Assembly (NCBI GenBank): GCA_041875495.1
Contig: CP112982.1
Span: 1,178,001-1,242,000, forward strand
Direction of reading: 5' to 3'
Length of the DNA stretch: 64,000 nucleotides
DNA from: Halomonas sp. CH40
Lineage (GTDB): Bacteria > Pseudomonadota > Gammaproteobacteria > Pseudomonadales > Halomonadaceae
The translations under genes were made by a program, and so were the position numbers. The notes under the pieces were generated by a model. It worked only from the letters and a program-made list of their open reading frames with translations. It searched no databases and had not been told where the DNA came from. Below are positions 8,591 to 18,138 of the stretch, one piece after another (position 1 is the first letter of the stretch; every line of letters begins with the position of its first letter).

Positions 8591-9904
8591 CTATTCCACC
8601 TCCGGCAATTGCCGGGCACTAAGAACGGCGCCAAGGGCCGCCACAGCAAGCACAACCAGTAGGGCTGCGCTGCCCAGCCATTGCGCAAGCCCGCCCAGAA
8701 CGCCGCCGACGATCAACATTAAGACGCCGGTCAGGGTGTTGGAAAGCGCCACATAAAGGGCGCGGTTATCTTGGCTGGCCATATCCACCAAATAGGTTTT
8801 ACGCCCCAGACGCACCCCGTGATGAACAATGACCAATAACCCATAGATCAGCGCATAAGGCCAGATTTGCGTGGTCCAGTCGGCTGGTAACCAGGCCAGC
8901 AGGGCACCCAGCAGGCAGCAGATCAGGGTGCCAATGGCCGCATCACGCATGACCCGGCGACTGGAGGCGTCTGCCCGCTTGCCCCAAACAGGGTCGGCCA
9001 GCATGCCTGCCAAACCGGATACCACCACCAGCAGACCCAGGCCCCCCAGCTGAGCGCCGCTCTGCTGCTGGCCGAGTAGCGCGATATAGGGCAGGGCCAG
9101 AGCACTTGACAGCAGTAGGGCGCGGGCCAGGTTGAAGTGTAGAAAGGTACGGTCTTCTTTAAGCAGCGAAAGACCAAGCTTCAGGCTGTCCCAGGCGTTT
9201 TCGCCGCCGTCGATAGCCCCCGGTGTTTCCTGAATACGCGCCGCACAAAAAGCGTTAAGTGCCCAGCCAAGTGCCGCTATGCCAAGCAATATCGCCAATG
9301 CCAACTGGCCAGGGCGGTCTTCAAACAGCATCAGTACGCCACCGGCCAGCAGGGTGGCCGCACCGGCAACGCTGCCGCTCCAACCCATCAGGGTGCCACG
9401 GCGCTTTTTGGCAATGGTCTTACCCATTACATCCTTGGTGGCAATGGATGAAAGCCCACGGGCCAGAGATAAGGCCACCAGCGCGACCAGTACCAGCGTA
9501 CCCCCTAGCGTGCCACTGCCCATAAGAGCCAGCAGGGCCAGCGCCAGGGCGCTCAGCGCCTGCAACAGCCCACCGGCCACCCAGACCCATTTGCGCTGGG
9601 GTTTGAGGCGGATAAAACCGGCAACAAACACCTGCGGCAAAAGGGCGCCCGACTCGCGAATGGGCACCAGCAGACCGACCATCCAGACCGGGGCACCAAT
9701 TATTCCCATTAGCCAGGGCAGCACCAGCCGGGCACTGGAGAGCTCATCAGCCAGCTTGTTGCCCAGCGATGCCCACAGGTGGCGCATGAAGTTTTGGGGT
9801 TGATCCTTACAGGCGCTGTCAGGAATGTCATCGCACATCCGGGTGTTTTCATCGCCGGTCAGCCATTCATAGATCTGCGTCTGAGAAATGTCAGGTCCTG
9901 CCAT
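8591..9904 (-). CDS. Major facilitator superfamily transporter
   Basis: The 437-residue protein has about twelve hydrophobic segments after a soluble N-terminal stretch of about 55 residues that includes two cysteines. The loop motifs KRADASSRR and MGKTIAKKRRGTLMGW are typical of MFS cytoplasmic loops. The substrate is not evident. It is divergent from the DMT transporter at 10153 and tail-to-head with the LOV gene, with 230 bases between. An earlier or later start is possible because the long hydrophilic N-terminus is unusual. Confidence 0.8.
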   Translation of the reverse strand: MAGPDISQTQIYEWLTGDENTRMCDDIPDSACKDQPQNFMRHLWASLGNKLADELSSARLVLPWLMGIIGAPVWMVGLLVPIRESGALLPQVFVAGFIRLKPQRKWVWVAGGLLQALSALALALLALMGSGTLGGTLVLVALVALSLARGLSSIATKDVMGKTIAKKRRGTLMGWSGSVAGAATLLAGGVLMLFEDRPGQLALAILLGIAALGWALNAFCAARIQETPGAIDGGENAWDSLKLGLSLLKEDRTFLHFNLARALLLSSALALPYIALLGQQQSGAQLGGLGLLVVVSGLAGMLADPVWGKRADASSRRVMRDAAIGTLICCLLGALLAWLPADWTTQIWPYALIYGLLVIVHHGVRLGRKTYLVDMASQDNRALYVALSNTLTGVLMLIVGGVLGGLAQWLGSAALLVVLAVAALGAVLSARQLPEVE

Positions 9905-10152
9905 TACGCCTCCACGGCTGTTATGTTAGGGCCATCACAAGCCCAGAGCTTAAAATCTTGCCTGCCAACTATATGTATATGGAATGAAAAAAATAATGAA
10001 GCCTACTTCTCAGCCTAGCAAGCTTTTTGCCCACTTAGGAGCGGCGTGATGTCTCGTCTTGTGTGCCGCTTACCCGCTACAGACAGCTTAACTGGCGCTT
10101 GTGTCAGTCCGCTGACTGAGAGCACCTCGAAGGGTTTTTGCGAGGGTGAAGC

Positions 10153-11028
10153 ATGAATCAGGATAGACAGGCAATCCTCTATGGCCTGGGCGCGGTCATG
10201 CTGTGGTCGACGGTGGCGACGGCCTTCAAGGTGGCGCTTGAATGGATGACCCCGCTTGAGCTGATGTGGGTGGCGGCACTGGTGTCCTGGCTATTGATGG
10301 GCGCCCTGGTGGTATGGCGTGGCCAGGGGCGCCAGGCGTTGATGTCTGGCTGGCGCACGGCGGCCTGGGCCGGTTTGATGAATCCGGTGGCCTACTATCT
10401 GGTGCTGTTTGCCGCCTACGACCGCTTGCCTGGGCAAGAAGCCATGGCGCTCAACTACACCTGGGCGCTGGCGATGGCCCTGCTGGCCGTGCCGATTCTG
10501 GGCCAGCGGCTGACGCGCATGGATATCGTCGCCGGGCTGGTGGCCTATGCGGGCGTTTGGGTGATTGCCACCCGCGGGCAGGTGTTGAACGTGCAGTTTG
10601 CCGATTCCCTTGGGGTGCTGCTGGCCCTGGCCTCAACCCTGCTGTGGGCACTTTACTGGCTACTCAACGCGCGGGATGCCCGCGAGCCGCTGGTGGGCCA
10701 ATGGCAGAACTTCAGCGTCGGCCTGCCGGTGCTGACAGCGCTATTGCTGTTCGGGCCGGGGTTTAACTGGCATGGCTGGCCCGCCTTGGGGGCGGGCGTT
10801 TACGTAGGGCTGTTTGAAATGGGAATTGCTTTTATTCTTTGGCAGCTTGCGGTGCATAAGGTCTCGCGCACCGCCAAGGTCTCCAATCTGATCTTTCTTT
10901 CGCCGCCTATTTCACTGCTGTTGCTGTTCTGGGTGGTCGGTGAACCGATTCTGCCGTCTACCCTGGTCGGGCTTGTACTGATACTGGGCGGGCTGGGGCT
11001 GCAGCAACGCCAGAAAACCGCTGCCTGA
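10153..11028 (+). CDS. DMT superfamily (EamA) transporter
   Basis: The 291-residue protein has ten predicted membrane segments arranged as two EamA repeats, beginning YGLGAVMLWSTVATAFKVAL and ending with GLVLILGGLGLQ. This is the drug/metabolite transporter superfamily. Such proteins export or import amino acids and other metabolites; the substrate is not visible. The ATG has a GAGGGTGAAGC ribosome binding site. It ends nine bases before the converging tesA stop. Confidence 0.85.
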   Translation: MNQDRQAILYGLGAVMLWSTVATAFKVALEWMTPLELMWVAALVSWLLMGALVVWRGQGRQALMSGWRTAAWAGLMNPVAYYLVLFAAYDRLPGQEAMALNYTWALAMALLAVPILGQRLTRMDIVAGLVAYAGVWVIATRGQVLNVQFADSLGVLLALASTLLWALYWLLNARDAREPLVGQWQNFSVGLPVLTALLLFGPGFNWHGWPALGAGVYVGLFEMGIAFILWQLAVHKVSRTAKVSNLIFLSPPISLLLLFWVVGEPILPSTLVGLVLILGGLGLQQRQKTAA

Positions 11029-11037
11029 TACGCAGCC

Positions 11038-11763
11038 TCAGTCGTTGGCCTGCTGGGCGAGCTGCTGCTCTACGCTGGGAGCCAGCAATGGCCAGACGTT
11101 TTCCAGAATAATGGGCTGTGCTTCTGCTGTAGGATGAATGTCATCGTCCTGCATCAGCTCATCATTTAGGGCAACTCCCTCAAGCAGGAAGGGAAGGAAA
11201 GCAACATCGTAATTGTCGGCCAGTTGGGTGAAAACGTCTTTGAACGCCTCGCGGTAGGCAGAACCGTAGTTCGGCGGTATATCAATACCCAAGAGGATTA
11301 CCTCGGCATCAGCGGCCTGGCTCTGTTCGATCATCTGGGCCAGGTTGTCATGCATCTGCTGTGGCGAAAGGCCGCGCAAACCATCGTTGCCGCCAAGCTC
11401 AAGAAGAACCATGTTAGGCTCGTGCTGTCGCAGCAGGTCAGGAAAGCGTTGAGCCCCGCCACTGGTGGTTTCGCCGCTGACGCTGGCGTTGATCACATCG
11501 ACATCATCGCCCAGGCGTTCAGCCAACAGGGCGACCCAACCCTGTTCCTGCTCCATATTGTAGGCAGCGCTGAGGCTATCACCCATCACCATCAGGCGCA
11601 GACGCTCATCTGCCTGGGCCGTGGCCGGTATCAAGAGGACAAACATCATTAGCAGTACCACAAGCGGCCATGTCACACTTGTGGATCTAGGGTTTTCCCA
11701 ACCCACATTTATTGAAAAAGTCTTTATTAAAAAAGCACTTATTGAAAAGGTACTCCGCTTCAT
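11038..11763 (-). CDS. tesA: Arylesterase / lysophospholipase I (GDSL family)
   Basis: The SGNH hydrolase blocks are clear: GDSLSAAY with the catalytic Ser, GGNDGLRG with the oxyanion Asn, and DDIHPTAEAQ with the Asp/His pair. A hydrophobic segment ending in PATAQA-DE is a signal peptide, so the enzyme is periplasmic, like TesA, and acts on acyl esters and thioesters. The ATG at 11763 has AGAGGA seven bases upstream and is preferred, although it makes an unusually long leader of about 40 residues; a GTG at 11676 is an alternative without a good ribosome site. The gene is divergent from ybbA, as in many gammaproteobacteria. Confidence 0.88.
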   Translation of the reverse strand: MKRSTFSISAFLIKTFSINVGWENPRSTSVTWPLVVLLMMFVLLIPATAQADERLRLMVMGDSLSAAYNMEQEQGWVALLAERLGDDVDVINASVSGETTSGGAQRFPDLLRQHEPNMVLLELGGNDGLRGLSPQQMHDNLAQMIEQSQAADAEVILLGIDIPPNYGSAYREAFKDVFTQLADNYDVAFLPFLLEGVALNDELMQDDDIHPTAEAQPIILENVWPLLAPSVEQQLAQQAND

Positions 11764-12541
11764 GTCCGATTCCTCTGATTCATCATCCAGGGTTACGCCT
11801 GAAACGTTGACCGCTTCTGGCCAACAAGGTGCAGAAAATACGGTGCTCCAGGCAACATCGTTATGCAAGACTGTCACCAGTGGTGAACGTACCTTATCCA
11901 TACTACAGAACCTATCGCTAAACGTCGTGGCAGGTGAAAGTGTTGCCATACTGGGCAAAAGCGGGGCGGGTAAATCTACTCTATTGGGGTTGTTGGCAGG
12001 TCTGGATATCCCTAGTGAAGGCGAGCTGATCATGTTTGGTCATGCTCTTGGCCGCCTTGATGAAGATGGCCGGGCAGGGTTGCGCGCTGGAAGGGTCGGG
12101 TTCGTTTTTCAGAATTTTCAGCTGTTGCCGACCCTTAGCGCGGTTGAAAACGTGCTGTTGCCGCTTGAACTTTCGCCGCGCTCCGGGGAGCTGAAGACAG
12201 CCCAACACTGGTTGGAGCGGGTTGGACTTGGCGAGCGTACCAGCCACCTTCCCAAGCAGCTTTCCGGCGGCGAACAGCAGCGGGTCGCAATTGCCCGTGC
12301 CTTTGTGACCGACCCGGAACTGGTCTTTGCCGATGAACCCACCGGCAACCTTGACCCGGAAACGGGCGCTCAGGTGATAGATCTGTTGTTTACCCTGAAT
12401 CAGGAAGCCGGTACAACCCTGATTCTGGTAACTCATGACCATGCCCTGGCGCGCCGCTGCAGCCGCTGCCTGCGCCTTGAAAACGGCTATCTCAGCGAAT
12501 TTCAGCCCGAGGCTGAAGCGTCCAGTGAGGAAAGTGCATGA
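11762..12541 (+). CDS. ybbA: ABC transporter ATP-binding protein, YbbA family
   Basis: From the ATG at 11762 the protein has 259 residues. It contains a P-loop GKSGAGKST near residue 64, signature [14 protein letters not shown] and Walker [11 protein letters not shown], and belongs to the LolD/MacB/YbbA group that works with FtsX-like permeases. Its stop overlaps the permease start (ATGA), so the pair is one unit. Known relatives act from the inner membrane on envelope substrates. The start codon shares the four bases CATG with the opposing tesA start, and a GTG at 11843 is another possible start. Confidence 0.88.
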   Translation: MSDSSDSSSRVTPETLTASGQQGAENTVLQATSLCKTVTSGERTLSILQNLSLNVVAGESVAILGKSGAGKSTLLGLLAGLDIPSEGELIMFGHALGRLDEDGRAGLRAGRVGFVFQNFQLLPTLSAVENVLLPLELSPRSGELKTAQHWLERVGLGERTSHLPKQLSGGEQQRVAIARAFVTDPELVFADEPTGNLDPETGAQVIDLLFTLNQEAGTTLILVTHDHALARRCSRCLRLENGYLSEFQPEAEASSEESA

Positions 12542-15108
12542 ATGCCAACAACGTTCGCCTTGCAGGGCGCAGCCTGAAGCGTGATTTACGCGCAGCGGAC
12601 GTGCGTGCCCTGTTTGCCGCCCTGGTACTGGCCGTTGCGGCATCGACCATGATTGCTTTTTTTATCGACCGGATCGAGCGTGGCCTGGAGCGTCAGGCCA
12701 GCCAGCTGCTCGGCGGTGATCTGGTGATTGAGCAGCGTGACCCCTTTGCCCCTGAAATACGTGAAGCGCTACAGGGCGCCGGGTTCACCCTGAGCGATCA
12801 GGTTGATCTGGTATCGATGATTCGCAAGGGCGAACGCTTCCAGCCGGCCAGCCTCAAGGCGGTGGATGATGTCTACCCGCATTACGGGGTGTCTCAGGTT
12901 GAGCGTGGAGACGGCGTGGAATCCCTGGCCTCCGGCCCGTCTGCCGGAGAGGCCTGGGCAGACCCGCGCCTGGCCAATCTGATTGATCTGGCGTTGGGGG
13001 ATGAGGTCAAGGTGGGCGATACCACTCTGACTGTCACAGGCTTTATCGAACGGGAAGCCGATCAATCGGCCGGTTTTGGTAGTTTCAACCCGCGCCTGAT
13101 GGTGCATGTTGATGACCTTGAAGCAACTGGGCTGATTCAGGAAGGCTCGCGGGTGGAATTTGAGATTCTCGCCGCAGGGCCGCCGGAAGCGCTCGACGCC
13201 GTGCAGCCGTTATTGAATGAGCTACGCCGTGAAGGCGTTGAAGTACGTGATATTCGTGCCGATCGGCCCCAGCTGGGCAATGCCCTTGAGCGAGCGGAAA
13301 GCTATCTGGGCATTGCCGGGCTGGCGGCAGTGTTGCTGGCCGGGGTTGCCGTGGCGATGTCGACCCGCCGCTATGTCGAGCGCCACTTGGATACCGCTGC
13401 CTTGCTACGCTGCTTTGGCGCCAGCCAGCAGCAGCTGGGTATCATTTTCGGGTTGCAGCTGATCGGCCTGGCTCTGGTGGCCTCATTGTTAGGGGCACTG
13501 CTGGGTCTGGTGGGGCAGGCGATTCTGCTGGCGTTGCTGGCTAATTTCCTGCCCATGACGCTGCCGCCGCCGGGTATCATGCCGCTGCTGCTGGGTGTCT
13601 TTACTGCCATTGCCGTGCTGGTGGGGTTTGCCGGCCCTACTCTTTTACGCATCCAGCGGGTCAGCGCGCTCAAGGTGCTGCGCCGGGAACTTGACCCGCT
13701 GCCCCCGTCGGCCTGGCTGGTGGTGGTGTTTGCGGCCCTGGTGTTTGGGGGCCTGCTATGGCTTTATTCCGGCAGTGCGGTGCTTTCTTTGGCGTTGCTG
13801 GCCGGTGGTGGGGTGATGCTGGCGCTGTTGTGGGCGCTGAGCGCCTTGTTGCTGAATGCTGTGCTCCGTCTGGTGCAAACCCTGAAGGGGCATGGTGAAT
13901 GGCAGCAAGCGTTACGCCTGGGGGGGCGCCAACTGGCCAGGCGGCGTCAGGCCGGGCTTGGCCAACTGCTGGCATTTTCGGTGACCTTCTTTGCCATGGC
14001 CATGATGGTGCTGGTGCGCGGTGACCTGCTGACCACCTGGCAAGCTCAGCTGCCTGAAAATACCCCCAACTATTTTGCAATCAATATTCAGCCCCCCGAG
14101 CGTGACCCTTTTGAAGAGGCCATTGCCCCGCATGTGGCGGCGCAAAGCACCCTCTACCCCATGGTGCGCGGGCGGATTACCCAGATTAACGATATGCCAC
14201 CCCAGCAAGCGGTCGACCCTGAGGCGCGCGGCGATAATGCTCTGCGCCGCGAGCTGAACCTGACCTGGCAGGCAGAGCTTCCTGAAGGTAACGAAGTGGT
14301 GGCCGGGGAATGGTTCGACGTCGATCCCAGCGAAGAGGTGCCATCCATCGGCTGGATGGCCGAGCTGGATGCCGTTGAGCAACTCCCGCCGGTGCCTGTT
14401 TCCATGGAAGACGGCCTGGCCAATCGCTTGGGGTTAGGGTTAGGGGATGCCCTGACATTCAGTGTTGGTGGTCGTGATATCAAGACCCAATTGACCAGTT
14501 TGCGTAGCCTCAACTGGGACAGCTTCAAGCCGAACTTCTATGTGATTTTCCCCCCAGGCGTGCTGGAGACCTTTGGCCATAGCTTTATTACCGCCTTTTA
14601 TCTGCCCGAAGATGAGCAGAACCTGACCCGTGAGCTGGTTGAGCGCTTTCCGGGCGTCACCTTGTTAAACGTTGACGCCATTCTTGGCCAGGTGCGCGAT
14701 GTGCTGACCCAGGTCACCCGGGCGATTGAGCTGATTCTGGTGCTGGTATTGCTGGCCGGAGTGAGCGTGCTGTATGCCGCCCTGACGGCCAGCCGCCCGG
14801 TACGTGCCCATGAAAGTGGCCTGCTGCGGGTGTTCGGGGCTGGCAACCGGATGATTTCACGTATTCAGGGCGCCGAGTATGCGCTGTTGGGCGTTGCCAG
14901 CGGTTTGATGGGCGCGGCCCTGGCCGAGCTTGCGACCGCGGTGCTTTATATCTACTGGCTGGATCTGCCGCCGCGCCTGCATGGCATGCTGTGGCTAGTG
15001 CTGCCCCTGGGTGGCGCCCTGCTGATCGGTGTGATTGGCCACTGGCTGTCGCGTGGGCTGCGTCGCCAGGCGCCTGCGGCCAGCCTTGGGTTATTGGGAG
15101 AGGCGTAA
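12538..15108 (+). CDS. ybbP: ABC transporter permease, YbbP (FtsX-like) family
   Basis: The 856-residue protein has one N-terminal membrane segment, a large periplasmic domain, a group of membrane segments around residues 255-460, a second periplasmic domain and a final FtsX domain of three or more segments. This duplicated FtsX architecture is typical of YbbP. The start overlaps the ATPase stop by four bases. The pair probably moves lipophilic molecules or remodels the envelope; the presence of the secreted esterase TesA next to it is conserved across species and suggests a shared lipid-related function, which is inference. Confidence 0.88.
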   Translation: MNANNVRLAGRSLKRDLRAADVRALFAALVLAVAASTMIAFFIDRIERGLERQASQLLGGDLVIEQRDPFAPEIREALQGAGFTLSDQVDLVSMIRKGERFQPASLKAVDDVYPHYGVSQVERGDGVESLASGPSAGEAWADPRLANLIDLALGDEVKVGDTTLTVTGFIEREADQSAGFGSFNPRLMVHVDDLEATGLIQEGSRVEFEILAAGPPEALDAVQPLLNELRREGVEVRDIRADRPQLGNALERAESYLGIAGLAAVLLAGVAVAMSTRRYVERHLDTAALLRCFGASQQQLGIIFGLQLIGLALVASLLGALLGLVGQAILLALLANFLPMTLPPPGIMPLLLGVFTAIAVLVGFAGPTLLRIQRVSALKVLRRELDPLPPSAWLVVVFAALVFGGLLWLYSGSAVLSLALLAGGGVMLALLWALSALLLNAVLRLVQTLKGHGEWQQALRLGGRQLARRRQAGLGQLLAFSVTFFAMAMMVLVRGDLLTTWQAQLPENTPNYFAINIQPPERDPFEEAIAPHVAAQSTLYPMVRGRITQINDMPPQQAVDPEARGDNALRRELNLTWQAELPEGNEVVAGEWFDVDPSEEVPSIGWMAELDAVEQLPPVPVSMEDGLANRLGLGLGDALTFSVGGRDIKTQLTSLRSLNWDSFKPNFYVIFPPGVLETFGHSFITAFYLPEDEQNLTRELVERFPGVTLLNVDAILGQVRDVLTQVTRAIELILVLVLLAGVSVLYAALTASRPVRAHESGLLRVFGAGNRMISRIQGAEYALLGVASGLMGAALAELATAVLYIYWLDLPPRLHGMLWLVLPLGGALLIGVIGHWLSRGLRRQAPAASLGLLGEA

Positions 15109-15110
15109 CC

Positions 15111-16592
15111 ATGACGGGTCTGGATGAAAAAGCGCGGCGCTATGCGTTGCTGAAAGCCCAGCTGGATATGGCGCAGCGTGAAGACAAGGCGGTGATGCTG
15201 GTGGTGGCGGGTCACGCCGCTACCCATAAAAGCGTGCTGGTCAACCAGCTCAACCACTGGTTGGAAAACCGCCAGACCGAGGTTCATGCCCTGGCCCCCA
15301 GCGAGGAAGACCGCCTGCGGCCCTACTGGTGGCGCTACTGGCGCAGGGTGCCTGCCCGTGGCCGAGTAGGCGTTTTCGTGCATGGTTGGTATGGCGATGT
15401 TCTGTTTTCCCGTGTGGAACAGCGCATTCAGGCGGGGGCCTTTGCCGATCGGCTGGATGAGATCAATCGCTTTGAAGCCACTCTGGCGCATGACAACGTA
15501 GTAGTGGTGAAAGTCTGGCTGGATATCGGCGAGGCGCAACAGGCAGAGCGCTTACACCATCTTCAATCTGACCCGACGCATGCCTGGCAGGTCAGCGAAA
15601 GGCACTGGCAGCGTCATGCCCAGTACGCGGCCATCCAGCAGTGTGCTGAGCAGATGCGTGCAGCTACTCACACCGCGCATGCGCCCTGGCACTGCATTGC
15701 CAGCGAGACACCGTCACAGCAGTTGAAGGAAATCACGGCCTTGTTGCAGGATGCCCTGTCTCAACCCGTGCCATTGCCTGCTACGTCTGAAGGGAGACTA
15801 TTGCAGGGGGCAAGCAGGCGGCTCAAAGGCGATAAGGCCCGCTTGGCGCCACAGCGTTTAGCCATTGATGACGAACTCGCTTCTGAGGGGAGTGCCAAGA
15901 ATTCAAAAATCCCTAAAAAGCGCTATCGCCAAGCCCTTGATGAGCTGCAGGCCCGGTTAGCCAACAACCACAGGCGCTGTCTGCAGCGCGGCATACCTGT
16001 GGTGCTGGCGTTTGAAGGCCATGATGCTGCCGGGAAGGGCGGCAGTATCCATCGGGTAACGACCGCCCTGGATGCCCGCTACTACCGGGTTTACAGCGTA
16101 TCGGCGCCAAGCGATGAAGAGCGCTTGCAGCCTTGGCTGTGGCGCTTCTGGCGGCGTTTGCCCCAGGATGGCCGCGTGGCGATTTTTGACCGCACCTGGT
16201 ACGGGCGCGTGCTGGTTGAGCGAGTGGAAGGCTTTGCCAGGAAAAGTGCCTGGCAGCGCGGCTTCACGGAAATCTGCCATTTTGAAGACCAACTGCTAGC
16301 CCATGGTGCCGTGGTGGGCAAGTTTTTTCTGGCTATCAGCAAGGACGAACAGTTGCAACGCTTCAAGGCCCGCGCCAATACGCCGCACAAGCAGCACAAA
16401 CTCACCGATGAAGACTGGAGGAACCGCCAACGTTGGGACGATTATCAGCAGGCGCTTGAGGATATGCTGGCCCATACCCACACCCAGGGCGCCCCTTGGC
16501 AGCTGGTCAACACTGACGATAAGCGCCGGGCACGCTTGACCGTATTGAGCCAGCTTAATGACCTGTTGGAAGCCCGCCTGGAAAGCCCATGA
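15111..16592 (+). CDS. pap: Polyphosphate:AMP phosphotransferase (two-domain PPK2)
   Basis: The 493-residue protein is a tandem of two PPK2 domains, as in Pap (class II PPK2), which phosphorylates AMP to ADP with polyphosphate. The C-terminal domain has an intact Walker A, EGHDAAGKGG, a lid WLWRFWRRLPQDG and the FDRTWYGRVLVERVEG segment. The N-terminal domain has GHAATHKSV in place of a functional P-loop and keeps PYWWRYWRRVPARG, so it is probably catalytically dead, as is known for the family. The ATG at 15111 has GGAGAGG eight bases upstream and starts two bases after ybbP. Confidence 0.92.
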   Translation: MTGLDEKARRYALLKAQLDMAQREDKAVMLVVAGHAATHKSVLVNQLNHWLENRQTEVHALAPSEEDRLRPYWWRYWRRVPARGRVGVFVHGWYGDVLFSRVEQRIQAGAFADRLDEINRFEATLAHDNVVVVKVWLDIGEAQQAERLHHLQSDPTHAWQVSERHWQRHAQYAAIQQCAEQMRAATHTAHAPWHCIASETPSQQLKEITALLQDALSQPVPLPATSEGRLLQGASRRLKGDKARLAPQRLAIDDELASEGSAKNSKIPKKRYRQALDELQARLANNHRRCLQRGIPVVLAFEGHDAAGKGGSIHRVTTALDARYYRVYSVSAPSDEERLQPWLWRFWRRLPQDGRVAIFDRTWYGRVLVERVEGFARKSAWQRGFTEICHFEDQLLAHGAVVGKFFLAISKDEQLQRFKARANTPHKQHKLTDEDWRNRQRWDDYQQALEDMLAHTHTQGAPWQLVNTDDKRRARLTVLSQLNDLLEARLESP

Positions 16593-16624
16593 GCAGGATT
16601 CATGGTCGACTTGATCAACAAGCA

Positions 16625-16653
16625 ATGAAACCCTTGCTCGCCTGCGTTATGAT
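16625..16653 (+). promoter_or_regulatory. Candidate sigma-70 promoter of glyA
   Basis: ATGAAA (16625-16630) and TATGAT (16648-16653) lie 17 bases apart, matching four and five of six consensus bases. They are about 55 bases before the glyA start. Confidence 0.5.
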
Positions 16654-16706
16654 AGCGGCCCTAACTGTTTTTCCAGTCTGACCTTTCGCTATGAGGTTTA
16701 CCGCCG

Positions 16707-17972
16707 ATGTTCAGCCGCGACATGAAAATTGCCGGATTCGATGATGTGCTGTTTGATGCCATGCAGAAAGAAGTGGAGCGCCAGGAAGCCCACATCGAAC
16801 TGATCGCGTCCGAAAACTACGCTAGCCCCCGGATATTGGAAGCTCAGGGTAGCCAGCTGACCAATAAATACGCAGAAGGCTACCCGGGCAAACGTTACTA
16901 CGGCGGCTGTGAGTTTGTGGATATTGCGGAAAACCTGGCGATTGATTACGCCAAGGAACTGTTCGGCGCCACTTACGCTAACGTACAGCCGCACTCCGGT
17001 TCCCAGGCGAACAGCGCCGTGTTCCAGGCGTTGGTCAAGCCCGGTGACACCATTCTGGGCATGAGCCTGGATGCCGGTGGCCACCTGACCCACGGTGCCA
17101 AGCCCAATTTCTCTGGCAAGCATTACAATGCCATTCAGTATGGCCTCAATGAGCAGGGGCTGATTGACTATGATCAGGTGGCTTCCCTGGCGCGTGAGCA
17201 CCAGCCGAAGATGATCATTGCCGGTTTCTCTGCCTACTCACAAATTGTTGATTGGGCAAAGTTCCGTGAGATTGCCGATGAAGTGGGCGCCTACCTGCTG
17301 GTTGATATGGCCCACGTGTCTGGCCTGGTCGCCGCAGGTGTTTACCCCAGCCCACTGCCGCATGCCCATGTGGTTACCTCGACAACTCACAAGACCCTGC
17401 GCGGCCCACGTAGCGGCGTGATTCTGTCCGCTGAAGGCGATGCCGACATCGAGAAGAAGCTGCAGTCAGCGGTCTTCCCCGGTGGCCAGGGCGGCCCCTT
17501 GATGCACGTTATCGCGGCCAAGGCGATCTGCTTCAAGGAAGCCATGGAGCCTGAGTTCAAAGCCTACCAGCAGCAGGTCATCAAAAACGCCCAGGTGATG
17601 GCCGAGGTGTTTATGGAACGTGGGTTCGACATCGTTTCCGGCGGCACCGAAGATCACCTCTTCTTATTGTCCCTGATCAAGCAGGGTGTCACCGGTAAGG
17701 ACGCAGACGCGGCCCTAGGGCGTGCGCACATTACCGTCAACAAGAACGCCGTGCCTAACGATCCGCAAAGCCCCTTTGTGACCTCTGGCCTGCGTATCGG
17801 AACGCCTGCGGTGACCACCCGCGGCTTTGGTGAAGACCAGTGCCGCCACTTGGCAGGCTGGATCTGCGATATTCTTGATGTGTTGGCACGCGGTGAAGAT
17901 ACCAGTGAAATCGAGCAAGCGGTCAAGAGCAAGGTCGAGCAGGTATGTTCGCGCTTCCCGGTTTATCAGTGA
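16707..17972 (+). CDS. glyA: Serine hydroxymethyltransferase
   Basis: The 421-residue protein has the SHMT motifs in order: [46 protein letters not shown] and [16 protein letters not shown], where the Lys of THKT binds pyridoxal phosphate. GlyA converts serine and tetrahydrofolate to glycine and methylenetetrahydrofolate in the cytoplasm and is the main one-carbon source. The length is normal for the bacterial enzyme. It has its own promoter candidate and a hairpin behind it, so it is probably transcribed alone. Confidence 0.97.
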   Translation: MFSRDMKIAGFDDVLFDAMQKEVERQEAHIELIASENYASPRILEAQGSQLTNKYAEGYPGKRYYGGCEFVDIAENLAIDYAKELFGATYANVQPHSGSQANSAVFQALVKPGDTILGMSLDAGGHLTHGAKPNFSGKHYNAIQYGLNEQGLIDYDQVASLAREHQPKMIIAGFSAYSQIVDWAKFREIADEVGAYLLVDMAHVSGLVAAGVYPSPLPHAHVVTSTTHKTLRGPRSGVILSAEGDADIEKKLQSAVFPGGQGGPLMHVIAAKAICFKEAMEPEFKAYQQQVIKNAQVMAEVFMERGFDIVSGGTEDHLFLLSLIKQGVTGKDADAALGRAHITVNKNAVPNDPQSPFVTSGLRIGTPAVTTRGFGEDQCRHLAGWICDILDVLARGEDTSEIEQAVKSKVEQVCSRFPVYQ

Positions 17973-18008
17973 AAGCAATTTGCTGATTAATTCGATGATT
18001 GGATGATT

Positions 18009-18032
18009 CAAGGGCGCCTTTTGGCGCCCTTG
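18009..18032 (+). terminator. Hairpin after glyA, probable terminator
   Basis: AAGGGCGCC and GGCGCCCTT form a nine-base-pair stem with a short T-rich loop, 36 bases after the glyA stop. The tail after it contains only scattered T. Confidence 0.65.
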
Positions 18033-18138
18033 ATGTGTTATAGGACTATCAAAATACCTTGGTTACTAATACCCTAGATAATGTAAAATTGCATTTAACA
18101 TTATTGTGATCAATTGCATGACGTTAAAAGGATAATGC

